From Bifidobacterium breve DSM 20213 = JCM 1192 (GTDB lineage: Bacteria > Actinomycetota > Actinomycetes > Actinomycetales > Bifidobacteriaceae), in contig NZ_AP012324.1 of the NCBI RefSeq assembly GCF_001025175.1, positions 1,116,001 to 1,180,000 on the forward strand: a stretch of 64,000 bases of DNA. The letters run 5' to 3'. Below are positions 1 through 9,325 of the stretch, in pieces (the first letter of the stretch is position 1; each line of letters starts with the position of its first letter). Made by a program: the position numbers and the translations under genes. The notes under the pieces were generated by a model that was not told the DNA's origin, ran no database searches, and was given only the letters and a program-made list of their open reading frames with translations.

Positions 1-474
1 CATCGCATCGATAATGAGATGCGACTGCTGAGCCACGGACACCGCGGTTTGCAGGCGTTCGCCCGCCTCGCCAGCGGAGAAGCCGGACGAACAGCCGGGA
101 ATTTCGGCGGCCGGGTCAAGTACCAAGACTTTGCCGCCAGCGCGAACGAATGCGGCGAATCCGGCCTCATGCAACGACTTGCCCACGGCTATTGCAGTAA
201 CCTTGGCCCCCTCCTGCGCCAGAGCGGCGGCGGCGAACAGCCCATCGCCGCCATTGTCGCCGGCCCCGGCAAGCAGCACGATGGAAGTATCCTCGAGCGC
301 CAGATCCTCGTCATCCAGCATGCCGGCAGCAATATGGGCTGTGGCCTGTGCGGCCATGCGCATCAGCGGCACGCCCTTATCCAGCAGCGGACGTTCCATA
401 TCCCGCACCGTGCCGGAGTCATAGGCACTATGCAATAACAGTTCACGGCGATCGACGTCATCGGCGTATTCCAT
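1..474 (-). CDS. nnr: NAD(P)H-hydrate epimerase/dehydratase, N-terminal part (runs off window)
   Basis: The reverse strand reads open from an ATG at 474 to the window edge (158 codons), so only the N-terminal part is visible. It carries the YjeF_N signature LAGAGDNGGDGLFAA near residues 68-82, the glycine/asparagine-rich nucleotide loop of NAD(P)HX epimerases. Such enzymes repair hydrated NAD(P)H; in many bacteria the epimerase is fused to a C-terminal dehydratase, which would lie outside the window. The gene is divergent from the ABC-F gene at 646 and the 170-bp gap between them must hold both promoters. Family assignment is firm; whether the full bifunctional form is present cannot be seen. 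Confidence 0.85.
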   Translation of the reverse strand, partial: MEYADDVDRRELLLHSAYDSGTVRDMERPLLDKGVPLMRMAAQATAHIAAGMLDDEDLALEDTSIVLLAGAGDNGGDGLFAAAALAQEGAKVTAIAVGKSLHEAGFAAFVRAGGKVLVLDPAAEIPGCSSGFSAGEAGERLQTAVSVAQQSHLIIDAM

Positions 475-645
475 GGCAGACCCCTTTGCGGTGCTTACGA
501 ACGAACACCATTGATTTTAGCCCGTTTGCCGAGTCATGCCGATAGCAAACATGAACATTCATGCTGTCGTCCACCTTCTTCATGGCTTCCGTTACTATGG
601 TCTGTTGGTTTAACAGGACTCTATACGGAAAGCAGCAGGTGAAGC

Positions 646-2247
646 ATGGCGATCGAGGCACAGGGTCTGGAGATTCAGATCGGCGCGCGCACCCTGCTCC
701 ATCCCACCAATTTCCATGTGGCCAAGGGAGACAAGATTGGTCTGGTGGGCCGCAACGGTGCCGGCAAGACCACGCTGACCCGTGTGATCACCGGCGACAT
801 GCTGCCGACCGCCGGCAAAGTACGTGTTTCCGGCAAGCTTGGCTACCTGCCTCAGGACACGCACGCTTCCGATCCCACGCAGACTGCGCTCGACCGCATG
901 ATGAGCGCGCGTGACATCGCCACCATCATCAACCGTATCCGCAAGGCCGAGAAGGAAATGACCGACCCGGATCCGGACGTGATGACCAAGGCCATGAACC
1001 GTTACGACAAGGCCATGCAGGACTTCGACAAGGCCGGTGGCTATGCGGCACAGTCCGAGGCGATTTCCATGGCGACTTCGCTTGGCTTACCGCAGGAGGT
1101 CATGGAACAGCAACTTGGCACCCTGTCCGGCGGTCAGCGCCGTCGTATCGAACTGGCGCGAATCCTGTTCTCCGACGCCGATACGTTGATTCTCGACGAG
1201 CCCACCAACCATTTGGACGCGGACTCCATCGAATGGCTGCGCGGCTACCTGAAGAAGTACGAGGGCGGCTTCCTGGTCATCTCCCACTCCACGGAATTGC
1301 TGGATGAAGTGGTGAACAAGGTGTGGCATCTGGACGCGCAACTCGGCCAGATCGACATGTATTCACTGAGCTGGAAGGCCTATCTGCACCAGCGCGTGGT
1401 TGATGAGGAGCGTCGCCGCCGTGAGCGTGAAGTGGCGGAGAAGAAGGCCGAACGCTTGATGAAGCAAGGCATTCGTCTGCATGCCAAGGCCTCCAAGGCG
1501 GTGGCCGCGCAGAACATGATGCGCCGCGCCGAGAAACTGCTGGAGAACACCTCGGAGGCGCAAAAGGCCGAGAAGGTGGCGGATATTCGCTTCCCCGAGC
1601 CAGCACCGTGCGGTCGTACGCCGATTATGGCCAAGGATATTTCCAAGGCGTATGGTTCCAATATCGTGTTCGCCGGCGTGAATCTGGCTATCGACAAGGG
1701 CTCACGTGTGGTGATTCTCGGCTACAACGGCGCCGGTAAGACCACTACGCTGCGTCTACTGGCCCACATCGAGGAACCGGACACCGGTTCTGTGGAATAC
1801 GGTCACGGCTGCAAAATCGGCTACTTTGCGCAGGAGCACGATACGTTGGATCTGAACGCCACTGTATTAGAGAACCTGCAACACGTGGCTCCCGAGCTCG
1901 ACAACACACAGGCCCGTTCTATTCTCGGCTCGTTCCTGTTCTCCGGCGATGACGCGATGAAGCCGGCTCATGTGCTATCCGGCGGTGAGAAGACCCGTCT
2001 GGCCTTGGCCACGCTGGTCACCTCGCGCGCCAACGTGCTGCTACTCGACGAGCCCACCAACAACCTTGATCCGGCCTCCCGCGAGGAGATCTTGAAGGCC
2101 ATCGCCAAGTACGAGGGAGCAATCGTGCTCGTCACCCACGATGAGGGCGCCGTCGAGGCTTTGAACCCCGAGCGCGTGCTGCTCATGCCTGACGGCGACG
2201 AGGACCTCTGGAATGATAGTTATTTGGATCTGGTTGCCGAAGAATAG
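646..2247 (+). CDS. ABC-F family ATPase (duplicated ATP-binding domains)
   Basis: The 533-residue protein has two ABC ATPase domains and no membrane segments. Walker A motifs GRNGAGKTT (about residues 35-43) and GYNGAGKTT (about 361-369) pair with signatures LSGGQRRR and LSGGEKTR and with Walker B DEPTNHLD and DEPTNNLD. Between the domains lies a charged helical linker (VDEERRRREREVAEKKAERL), the hallmark of ABC-F proteins, which act on the ribosome as translation factors or antibiotic-protection proteins rather than as transporters. It is monocistronic. Which subfamily it belongs to (EttA-, Uup- or resistance-type) is not decided by eye; a housekeeping actinobacterial ABC-F is most likely. 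Confidence 0.9.
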   Translation: MAIEAQGLEIQIGARTLLHPTNFHVAKGDKIGLVGRNGAGKTTLTRVITGDMLPTAGKVRVSGKLGYLPQDTHASDPTQTALDRMMSARDIATIINRIRKAEKEMTDPDPDVMTKAMNRYDKAMQDFDKAGGYAAQSEAISMATSLGLPQEVMEQQLGTLSGGQRRRIELARILFSDADTLILDEPTNHLDADSIEWLRGYLKKYEGGFLVISHSTELLDEVVNKVWHLDAQLGQIDMYSLSWKAYLHQRVVDEERRRREREVAEKKAERLMKQGIRLHAKASKAVAAQNMMRRAEKLLENTSEAQKAEKVADIRFPEPAPCGRTPIMAKDISKAYGSNIVFAGVNLAIDKGSRVVILGYNGAGKTTTLRLLAHIEEPDTGSVEYGHGCKIGYFAQEHDTLDLNATVLENLQHVAPELDNTQARSILGSFLFSGDDAMKPAHVLSGGEKTRLALATLVTSRANVLLLDEPTNNLDPASREEILKAIAKYEGAIVLVTHDEGAVEALNPERVLLMPDGDEDLWNDSYLDLVAEE

Positions 2248-2256
2248 TCCCATCTT

Positions 2257-2276
2257 GGCTCCCTCGCTGAGGGGAG
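2257..2276. repeat. Partial copy of the dispersed palindromic repeat
   Basis: A short hairpin (CTCCCTC, 3-nt loop, GAGGGGAG) just after the ABC-F stop codon matches one arm of the larger palindromic elements at 16406, 30592, 32571 and 46550. It may act as a terminator for the ABC-F gene but lacks a T-run. Confidence 0.5.
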
Positions 2277-2308
2277 TGACCTAACGAAAAGCAAAGGAGC
2301 CACCTGCC

Positions 2309-3016
2309 ATGGCCACCACAACAGGCAAGAACATCGCCATCGTCACCGGTAGTGCCTTGGGCCTCGGCTACGAACTAGCCAGCCAGCTCATCGACAAAGG
2401 CTGGCTCGTAGCCGGCATCGATTTCAACGCCGAACGCCAGGCCGAGCTCACCGCACAATGGCCCGCTGATTCCTACCGTGCCTACATCGGCGACATCACG
2501 GATGAAGCGTTCGTCAAGGAATCCGTGGCGGATATCGCCTCACTTGGCCACATCGACCTGCTTATCAACAACGCCGGTCAGCCCTCGTTCAAAGTACCCA
2601 CCGCTTACGAAGCCGCCGACATCGACAAATGCCTCAAGGGTCTTAAAGGCATGATCCTGTGGACCGTGGAGACCCTCAAGGTCTGCGGCGAACGCGACGT
2701 GAAAATCGCCCAGATCATGAGTACTGCCGCCACACGTGGCAATGCGAACGAGAGCGTGTATTGCGCCACCAAGTGGGGCGAGAAGGGCTACACCAAGAGT
2801 CTGCAGGCCGCATACAAGGGCACCAGCGTCAAAGTGGTCGCCATCTATCCAGGTGGCATCGACACCGCCTTCTACCGCGACAGCCACGATTACGTTTCCG
2901 AAGACAAGCAGCACACCTTCATGCAGCCCGGTCCACTGGCTGAAGTCATCCTCTTCAACCTGATCAACGAGGCCAACCTCACCGTCACCGACATCGAAAT
3001 CAATCGCAACAGCTGA
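2309..3016 (+). CDS. Short-chain dehydrogenase/reductase (SDR)
   Basis: A 235-residue single-domain classical SDR. The nucleotide-binding motif TGSALGLG is at about residues 14-21, NNAG at about 86-89, a catalytic Ser in IMSTAA and the YCATK active-site motif at about 150-154, followed by the usual YPGGIDT segment. The start at 2309 follows an AAAGGAG ribosome site. The length is typical for NAD(P)-dependent oxidoreductases of this superfamily. The substrate cannot be predicted. A strong hairpin directly downstream ends the transcript. Confidence 0.88.
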   Translation: MATTTGKNIAIVTGSALGLGYELASQLIDKGWLVAGIDFNAERQAELTAQWPADSYRAYIGDITDEAFVKESVADIASLGHIDLLINNAGQPSFKVPTAYEAADIDKCLKGLKGMILWTVETLKVCGERDVKIAQIMSTAATRGNANESVYCATKWGEKGYTKSLQAAYKGTSVKVVAIYPGGIDTAFYRDSHDYVSEDKQHTFMQPGPLAEVILFNLINEANLTVTDIEINRNS

Positions 3017-3034
3017 CTGTCAAAATAATCAGCC

Positions 3035-3074
3035 AAGAGCCACCGGAACCTCGTATAGGCGCCCGGTGGCTCTT
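3035..3074. terminator. Intrinsic hairpin between SDR gene and ecfA remnant
   Basis: A 12-bp perfect inverted repeat (AAGAGCCACCGG / CCGGTGGCTCTT) with a 16-nt loop lies between the convergent SDR gene and ecfA remnant. It could terminate transcription from both sides, although the T-runs are poor. Confidence 0.7.
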
Positions 3075-3081
3075 CTGCTAT

Positions 3082-3786
3082 TTACTGCAAGTGATGCAGG
3101 GCTCGGATGATGGCGCAGCGGTCCTCGGCGGTTCCCTCATTAGCGCACATGGTGGCGTACCAGCGTGGGTTGCGCAGGGTTTCGGTGCCGGTGGCCTCGT
3201 CCGTGGAGACGAGCGTGTGCGAGTCATTGGCGTACTGGAAGTGCAGGTGGCTGAGCAGACCGCCGCACATCAAAGCCGAACCAATGATGACCCGCTGCTT
3301 CTGTCCGCCGGACAGGTGAAAAATGCTGCGATTCAGCAAGTGCTTGATACCGAAGCGCTCGGTCACAGCCGTGATACGGCGATTAATCTCTTCAGCTGGA
3401 AGTCCCATGTTTTCGACAGGGAAGCAAGTTCATCGGTGACGTTCGCGTTGAAGTACCGGGTTTTCGGGTTTTGGAATACGCTGCCGAACAGCGGGGTGGG
3501 CCGGTCGATTGGCACGGTCTCCACGTCCATTCCACACGTGGTCTGGCGGCCGGCAAACACGCCATGGGAAAACGAGGGGATAAGTCCGTTGACCACGCGC
3601 GTATAGCTAGCTGGTCTTGCCGCAACCGCTCGCCCCGCACAGCACAATGCACTCGCCTTCAGGAATGGTCAACGTGACGTCGCGCAATGCCGGTTCCGTG
3701 GCATGGTCGTAGGTAAAGGAGATATCGCGAGAAGCGATGGTTCCCGCGAAAGCCGTTGCATTCGACTGAGGCTGCTTATCTCCCAT
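3082..3786 (-). pseudogene. Frameshifted ECF transporter ATPase (EcfA) remnant
   Basis: Three overlapping frames together spell an EcfA-type ATPase. The first (ATG at 3786, overlapping the S-component stop as ATGA) ends in CGASGCGKTS, an intact Walker A followed at once by a stop at 3607-3609. The second continues with SYTRVVNGLIPSF and GSVFQNPKTRYF, a Q-loop. The third holds MGLPAEEINRRI and the signature LSGGQKQRV. At the first break AGCTAGCT (3605-3612) looks like a 4-bp tandem duplication; the second, near 3420, fits a 1-base loss. After the signature the sequence becomes unrelated and no Walker B is seen, so the C-terminal half is deleted or replaced. The gene cannot encode a working ATPase. 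Confidence 0.85.
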
Positions 3787-4565
3787 CACATCCCCCACGC
3801 AATATCCAGAGCGAGCGGCACGGTGACCACAATCATGACCAGCCAATCAATCACGGTCATGCGAATTTTCGTGTGCGAAGTGTGCTCGCCCTCACGTCCG
3901 AGCCCTTTGGTCAGCGCCGCCACCGAACCGGCCTTGATGAAGTGCTTCTTCATCATGCGCTGACCGAACCAGCCGCCGAGAATCGCGCATACCAGAATCG
4001 CGATCATGGAGATGAAGAACGTGCCGGTGTTGATGTTGTCGAACACGCCATCGATGTATGCCGCGTCCTTGCCACGCGCCTGAAGGCTCGCCGCGTAGGC
4101 GTCCTTCATGAACCACAGGGGCAGAATCGGGCCGGTCAGGCCGTAGGAGAATACCACATAGCTGACGAGCAGCAGCGCCTTGCTCTTGTATTTGCCGGCG
4201 CTGGCGATGAGATCGGCGGCCACCGGGAATACGATGCTGGCGATAAACGAAAGCACGAAATGTCCGGAAATGAAAAGGAACAGGCCGATGATCACGCCCA
4301 TGACGGTGATGCCGCCGAACTTGCCGAGTCGCGCGGCCAGCAGCATGTACACGCAGCCGGAGATGAGGGCTGCAATGGCAGGCAGGAAGATGGAGCCGAA
4401 GCCGCCGGTAAACGGGGTGCTTACCAGCGTGGCGATGCACACCATCACGAAGTACAGGGCCGCGAATATGCCGATGGTGATGAGGTCGGAGACCTCCAGT
4501 TTGCCGGATTTGGCGGGTTTGCTGGGCTGGTCGGAGGTTTCGGCGGGCGTGTTCGGTGCGGTCAC
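3786..4565 (-). CDS. ECF transporter S component (MptD/Trep_Strep-like) with extra C-terminal segment
   Basis: A 259-residue membrane protein. Residues 25 to about 212 form the hydrophobic S-component fold (IGIFAALYFVMVCIATLVS, then four or five more helices) and end with GGWFGQRMMKKHFIKAG, the typical end of the MptD/Trep_Strep S-component family. S components bind a substrate and work with EcfT and EcfA. Here a further stretch of about 40 residues (HTSHTKIRMTVIDWLVMIV, about 227-245) adds another membrane helix preceded by a basic segment, resembling the C-terminus of an EcfT protein. No separate ecfT lies in the cluster and ecfA is broken, so I infer a deletion fused S to the tail of T. 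The substrate is unknown, and the system is probably non-functional. Confidence 0.8.
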   Translation of the reverse strand: MTAPNTPAETSDQPSKPAKSGKLEVSDLITIGIFAALYFVMVCIATLVSTPFTGGFGSIFLPAIAALISGCVYMLLAARLGKFGGITVMGVIIGLFLFISGHFVLSFIASIVFPVAADLIASAGKYKSKALLLVSYVVFSYGLTGPILPLWFMKDAYAASLQARGKDAAYIDGVFDNINTGTFFISMIAILVCAILGGWFGQRMMKKHFIKAGSVAALTKGLGREGEHTSHTKIRMTVIDWLVMIVVTVPLALDIAWGM

Positions 4566-4700
4566 AATGTTTTCCGTTTTATATGATTGACAGATTTTTC
4601 TCTCGCCAATCTAACGATGATTCCACGCAAAGGCAATACCTTTTCACGAAGTTATTAGTGACTTCAATCATTCGTGTCCATAATGCACGCGGAATAACAA

Positions 4701-4733
4701 AATCGTCCGGCATCTTCAAGACACCGGACGATT
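4701..4733 (-). terminator. Terminator of the 4757-5947 aminotransferase
   Basis: A 10-bp perfect stem (AATCGTCCGG / CCGGACGATT) with a 13-nt loop is followed on the minus strand by TTTGTTATT. It lies 24 bp beyond the stop codon. Confidence 0.8.
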
Positions 4734-4756
4734 CAAGAAACTAACGGTCTGAGCCC

Positions 4757-5947
4757 TCAGAGCCCATACACCTCGTGGGCGAACTTCTCGAACACGGGGA
4801 TCGAACGCTTGACCTTCTCGGTGTCGATGCAGTAGGCCATGCGGAAGTAGCCGGGCACGCCGAAGCTGTCGGACGGCACGAGGATCAAGTCGTATCCTTT
4901 GGCTTTCATGCAGAACGCCACGGCGTCGTCCTCGAGCGCCTTGGGGAAGATGTAGAACGTACCGCTGGGGCGCACCACGTCGAAGCCGATGCCGGTCAGC
5001 GCATCGTAGAGCAGGTTCATGTTCGTCTCGTAGACGTTGAGGTCGGCGGTCTGGTCGATGACCTTGGCCACGCCCAGCTGAATCGAGCTCGGCGGGCAGT
5101 TGTGGCCGGTGCCGCGCGAGATCTGGCCCATCATCGGCACCAGCAGATCGGCGTCGGTCGCGTCCGGGTTAACGGCCACGTAGCCGATGCGCTCGCCCGG
5201 CAGGCTCAGTGACTTCGACCAGGAGTAGCAGGTTAGCGTGTTCGCGTAGAAGCTGGCCGGATAGGGCTGGGTACCGCCGTCGAACAGAATCTCACGGTAC
5301 GGTTCGTCGCTGATCAGGAAGATGTCGTGGCCGTATTCGGTCTGCTTGGCGGTCAGGATCGCGGCCAGGCGCTTGAGCGTGTCCGCCGAATACACCGCGC
5401 CGGACGGGTTGTTCGGGGTGTTGATGAGCACGGCCTGCACGTTCGGGTTGAGCGCGGCCTCGAACGCCTCGAAGTTGATCTGGAAGTTCTCGGTGTCGGC
5501 CGGCACGATGGTCAGCTTGGCGCCGGTGCCCTTGACATACGGCCGGTATTCGGGGAAGTAGGGGGCGAAGGTGATGATCTCGTCGCCTGGCTTGGTCACC
5601 GCGCGCATCGCGTGGGACAGCGCGCCCGCCGCGCCCGTGGTCGGGAAGATGTGGTTGCCGGTGTATGCCATGCCGAAACGTTCGTTGAGGTTCTCAGCGA
5701 CCGTCTCTTTGAAGGACGGGATGCCGAGCGAGGGGGAGTAGCCGTGGATGGCCACCGGGTCGCCGTTCTCATAGAGGTCAATCATGGCGTCGGCGAAGGA
5801 TTTCGGGGCCGGTACGGAGGGATTGCCAAGGCTGTAATCGAACACATTCTGGTAGCCGATTTCGGCACCGCGGCTCGTGGCATACTCGCTCAGCTCGCGA
5901 ATCACGGACTTGCCGCCAAGCATGGCCTTGTATTCCTCATTGATCAT
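4757..5947 (-). CDS. Pyridoxal-phosphate aminotransferase, class I/II (aspartate-type)
   Basis: This 396-residue fold-type I aminotransferase has the motifs NTPNNPSG (about 176-183), SDEPY (213-217) and SWSKSLSLPGER, whose Lys245 should form the PLP aldimine. Arg near residue 253 and a C-terminal RMAYC (Arg for the substrate carboxylate) are also present. The length is standard. The family covers aspartate and related amino-acid transaminases; the exact substrate cannot be set. The gene is monocistronic with its own terminator, and about 195 bp separate it from the divergent uvrA. Confidence 0.87.
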   Translation of the reverse strand: MINEEYKAMLGGKSVIRELSEYATSRGAEIGYQNVFDYSLGNPSVPAPKSFADAMIDLYENGDPVAIHGYSPSLGIPSFKETVAENLNERFGMAYTGNHIFPTTGAAGALSHAMRAVTKPGDEIITFAPYFPEYRPYVKGTGAKLTIVPADTENFQINFEAFEAALNPNVQAVLINTPNNPSGAVYSADTLKRLAAILTAKQTEYGHDIFLISDEPYREILFDGGTQPYPASFYANTLTCYSWSKSLSLPGERIGYVAVNPDATDADLLVPMMGQISRGTGHNCPPSSIQLGVAKVIDQTADLNVYETNMNLLYDALTGIGFDVVRPSGTFYIFPKALEDDAVAFCMKAKGYDLILVPSDSFGVPGYFRMAYCIDTEKVKRSIPVFEKFAHEVYGL

Positions 5948-6036
5948 GGCATTCTCCTCGTATATACGTACTGATGCTTATCCCACTACTACCACCATGT
6001 TCCGTTTTGTGCCATCTGCCGCGCCGGACACACCCA

Positions 6037-6052
6037 TCGAACATGTGTTCGA
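6037..6052. promoter_or_regulatory. LexA (SOS) box upstream of uvrA
   Basis: TCGAACATGTGTTCGA is a perfect 16-bp palindrome matching the Gram-positive/actinobacterial LexA consensus CGAAC-N4-GTTCG. It sits 91 bp before the uvrA GTG, where a promoter is expected, and predicts DNA-damage induction of uvrA. Confidence 0.9.
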
Positions 6053-6142
6053 ATTTGGTCGTGTGTTCGGGTATTCTTGGGGCAGGCTTTGATACGTGCG
6101 GTGTGATGCACGTGGAAAACAGCGAGACGGAAGGCGGGGATT

Positions 6143-9100
6143 GTGGCGGCAGCGCAGACTGGCACAAAGCGCGCAACTGGCGGAGCGGGCGCGAAAACCG
6201 ACAAGGGCAAGAACGGCGAAGTCATCGTGGAAAAGGTGATGACCAGCGACTCATTCCTGAGCCGCGAAATCAAAAAAGCGCCGCTCGTCGAGCATGACGG
6301 TTCGCTGGTAGCGGACATCTCGCACATCCCAAACGACCTCAAGATCACCATTCAGGGCGCACGAGAGCACAACCTGAAGAACGTGGATCTTGCGATTCCG
6401 CGTAACCGCATGGTCGTGTTCACCGGCCTGTCCGGTTCCGGCAAATCATCGCTCGCGTTCGACACCTTGTTCGCCGAAGGCCAGCGCCGGTACGTCGAAT
6501 CCCTGTCCGCCTACGCCCGCCAGTTCCTAGGCCAGATGGACAAGCCCGACGTCGACTTCATCGAAGGCCTGAGCCCAGCCGTCTCCATCGATCAGAAGAC
6601 CACCAACCGCAACCCGCGTTCGACCGTCGGCACCATCACCGAAATCTACGATTACCTACGACTGCTATTCGCCCGCACCGGCATCCCGCACTGCCCCGAA
6701 TGCGGCGAGCCAGTCGCCTCCCAGACCCCGCAGCAAATCGTCGACACCCTGCTTGATTACCCGGAACGCACGCGATTCCAGATTCTCGCGCCCGTGGTCA
6801 AGGGCCGTAAAGGCGAGTTCGTGGATATGCTTGAACTGCTGCGCTCCGACGGTTATGCCCGCGCGCTCATCGACGGCGAAATGAAGCAGCTGTCCGACGA
6901 CATCAAACTCACCAAGCAGAAGAAGCACACCATCGAAGTGGTGGTCGACCGACTTGTGGTCAAGGACGGCACCCGACAGCGCCTGACCGACTCGGTGGAA
7001 ACCGCGCTGAAGCTCGCCAATGGCAGCATCGTCATCGACTTCGTGGACGAGGAGGAAGGCAGCCCCGCGCGCCGCCGCCCGTTCTCCGAACACCGCAGCT
7101 GTCCGAATGGTCATGTGCTCGAACTCGATGAGGTCGAACCGCGCACGTTCTCCTTCAACGCCCCCTACGGCGCCTGCCCGGCCTGCACCGGTCTCGGCTT
7201 CAAACTCGAAATCGACCCGGAGCTCGTGATCTCCGACCCGGATAAATCCCTGGCCGACGGTGTCATTGAGCCGTGGAGCGGCACCAAGATGACCTCCCAG
7301 TACTACGGCCACATCCTTGAAGGTCTGGCCAAGGAAATGGGCTTCTCTATGAAGACCCCGTGGAAGGATCTGCCGGCCGACGTCAAGCACGACATCCTCT
7401 ACGGCCATGACTTCAAAGTCAACGTCTCCTACCGCAACCGTTGGGGTCGCCTGCGCGAATACTCCACCGGCTTTGAGGGCGTGGTGCGCACGCTGATGCG
7501 CCGCCACGACGAAACCGACTCGCAGTCCATGCGCGAATACTACGAGTCCTACATGCGCGAGGTACCTTGCCAGGTCTGCCAAGGCCGCCGCCTGAAGCCC
7601 GAAGTGCTCGCGGTCACCGTGGATGGCAAATCCATCTTCGACGTGTGCGATATGCCCGTCGTGCGCGAGCTCGCCTGGGTCAACGGGCTCAAGCTCGAAG
7701 GCTCGGCACAGATGATTGCTGGCGAAGTCCTGAAAGAGATCAAGGCGCGCCTCGGCTTCCTCAATGACGTCGGACTCGACTATCTGACCCTTTCACGCGC
7801 GGCAGCCACCCTGTCCGGCGGTGAAGCGCAGCGCATCCGACTCGCCACGCAGATTGGCTCCGGTCTGGTCGGTGTCATGTACGTGCTAGACGAGCCTTCC
7901 ATCGGCCTGCACCAGCGCGACAACGAACGACTCATCGAAACCCTGCATCATCTGCGAGACCTTGGCAATACGCTGATTGTGGTCGAGCACGATGAGGACA
8001 CCATCCGTCAGGCCGACTGGCTGGTCGACATCGGCCCCGGAGCCGGCGAGCATGGCGGCGAAGTCATCTACTCCGGCCCAGCCAAGCACCTCATCGAGGC
8101 GAAGCGTTCCATCACCGGCGACTACATCGCCCACCGTCGCGAAATCGCCGTGCCCGCCAAGCGCCGCAAGGTGCGCAAGACCCAGATGCTCAAGGTCGTA
8201 GGCGCACGTGAGAACAACCTCAAGAACATCGACGTGAGTTTCCCGCTCGGCGTGCTCACCGTGGTCACCGGTGTCTCCGGCTCCGGCAAATCCTCGCTTG
8301 TCAACTCGATCCTCTACCCGGTGCTCGCCGACAAGCTCAACGGCGCACGCATCGTGCCCGGCAAGCATACGCGCGTCGAAGGCGTCGACCAGGTGCGCAA
8401 AGTGATCCACGTCGATCAGAACCCGATCGGCCGCACTCCACGCTCCAACCCAGCCACCTATACCGGCGTGTGGGACAAGATTCGTGCACTCTTCGCCAAA
8501 ACCCCCGAAGCACAGGTGCGCGGCTACGGCCCCGGCCGATTCAGCTTCAACGTCAAGGGAGGCCGCTGTGAAGCCTGCCACGGCGACGGCACGCTGAAGA
8601 TCGAAATGAACTTCCTGCCGGACGTCTACGTGGAATGTGAGACCTGCCACGGCAAACGATACAACCGTGAAACCCTCGAAGTCACGTACAACGGCAAAAC
8701 CGTTTCCGATATCCTCGATATGCCCATCGAAGAGGCAGCCAACTTCTTCAAGGCCTACACCGGCATTTCCCGATATCTGAAGACCTTGGTGGACGTCGGC
8801 CTCGGATACATCCGGCTCGGCCAGCCCGCGCCCACCCTGTCCGGCGGTGAATCGCAGCGCGTCAAACTCGCCACCGAACTGCAACGCCGTTCCGACGGCA
8901 AGACCGTGTACATCCTCGACGAGCCGACCACCGGTCTGCACTTCGAAGATGTAAACAAGCTGCTCAAAGTGCTGCAATCCCTAGTGGACAAGGGCAATAC
9001 GGTTATTGTCATCGAACATAATCTGGACGTGATCAAGGAGGCCGATTGGTTGATTGATCTTGGTCCGGAAGGCGGTGACGGCGGCGGCACCATCGTTACG

Positions 9101-9172
9101 CAGGGCACTCCTGAGCAGGTTGCCGAATGCGACGAATCCTGGACCGGCAAGTTCCTGAAACCGATGCTATAG
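6143..9172 (+). CDS. uvrA: Excinuclease ABC subunit A
   Basis: UvrA, the damage-recognition ATPase of nucleotide excision repair, works as a dimer with UvrB. Both ABC modules are complete: Walker [10 protein letters not shown] (about 95-103) and GVSGSGKSS (about 710), signatures LSGGEAQR (about 557) and LSGGESQR (about 899). The two CxxC zinc sites (CPECGEP near 183, CEACHGDG near 810) are visible. The GTG at 6143 gives 1009 residues with an extension of about 65 residues before the conserved [14 protein letters not shown]; an internal ATG at 6239 is an alternative start. A LexA box lies upstream, and uvrC follows after a long hairpin. Confidence 0.97.
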   Translation: MAAAQTGTKRATGGAGAKTDKGKNGEVIVEKVMTSDSFLSREIKKAPLVEHDGSLVADISHIPNDLKITIQGAREHNLKNVDLAIPRNRMVVFTGLSGSGKSSLAFDTLFAEGQRRYVESLSAYARQFLGQMDKPDVDFIEGLSPAVSIDQKTTNRNPRSTVGTITEIYDYLRLLFARTGIPHCPECGEPVASQTPQQIVDTLLDYPERTRFQILAPVVKGRKGEFVDMLELLRSDGYARALIDGEMKQLSDDIKLTKQKKHTIEVVVDRLVVKDGTRQRLTDSVETALKLANGSIVIDFVDEEEGSPARRRPFSEHRSCPNGHVLELDEVEPRTFSFNAPYGACPACTGLGFKLEIDPELVISDPDKSLADGVIEPWSGTKMTSQYYGHILEGLAKEMGFSMKTPWKDLPADVKHDILYGHDFKVNVSYRNRWGRLREYSTGFEGVVRTLMRRHDETDSQSMREYYESYMREVPCQVCQGRRLKPEVLAVTVDGKSIFDVCDMPVVRELAWVNGLKLEGSAQMIAGEVLKEIKARLGFLNDVGLDYLTLSRAAATLSGGEAQRIRLATQIGSGLVGVMYVLDEPSIGLHQRDNERLIETLHHLRDLGNTLIVVEHDEDTIRQADWLVDIGPGAGEHGGEVIYSGPAKHLIEAKRSITGDYIAHRREIAVPAKRRKVRKTQMLKVVGARENNLKNIDVSFPLGVLTVVTGVSGSGKSSLVNSILYPVLADKLNGARIVPGKHTRVEGVDQVRKVIHVDQNPIGRTPRSNPATYTGVWDKIRALFAKTPEAQVRGYGPGRFSFNVKGGRCEACHGDGTLKIEMNFLPDVYVECETCHGKRYNRETLEVTYNGKTVSDILDMPIEEAANFFKAYTGISRYLKTLVDVGLGYIRLGQPAPTLSGGESQRVKLATELQRRSDGKTVYILDEPTTGLHFEDVNKLLKVLQSLVDKGNTVIVIEHNLDVIKEADWLIDLGPEGGDGGGTIVTQGTPEQVAECDESWTGKFLKPML

Positions 9173-9192
9173 CCTTTCAATTACGGCTGACC

Positions 9193-9284
9193 TTGGGTGG
9201 GCTGGGGTGCGCGTCGCTGGACACGCTCCGGGCTGCTCAGGCCAAGTCTTTACGGTCCAGCGACGCACACCCCAGCCCACCCAA
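9193..9284. repeat. Long inverted repeat between uvrA and uvrC
   Basis: Arms of 29 bp (9193-9221 and 9256-9284) are complementary at 28 of 29 positions, separated by 34 bp. The transcript would fold into a very stable hairpin right after uvrA. It has no T-run and differs from the GGGAGC-type dispersed repeat elsewhere in the window. It could act as an mRNA 3' stabiliser or terminator, or be a small non-autonomous element. Confidence 0.8.
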
Positions 9285-9325
9285 TCCTGAATCAATTATC
9301 TGCTGCTACTTGCGAGAGGAGGATT

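Noticed and set aside
3756..4586. 276-residue plus-strand frame opposite the S component
   Set aside because: It is composed of His/Glu/Arg-rich shadow sequence and lacks a ribosome site; the minus strand has clear membrane helices.
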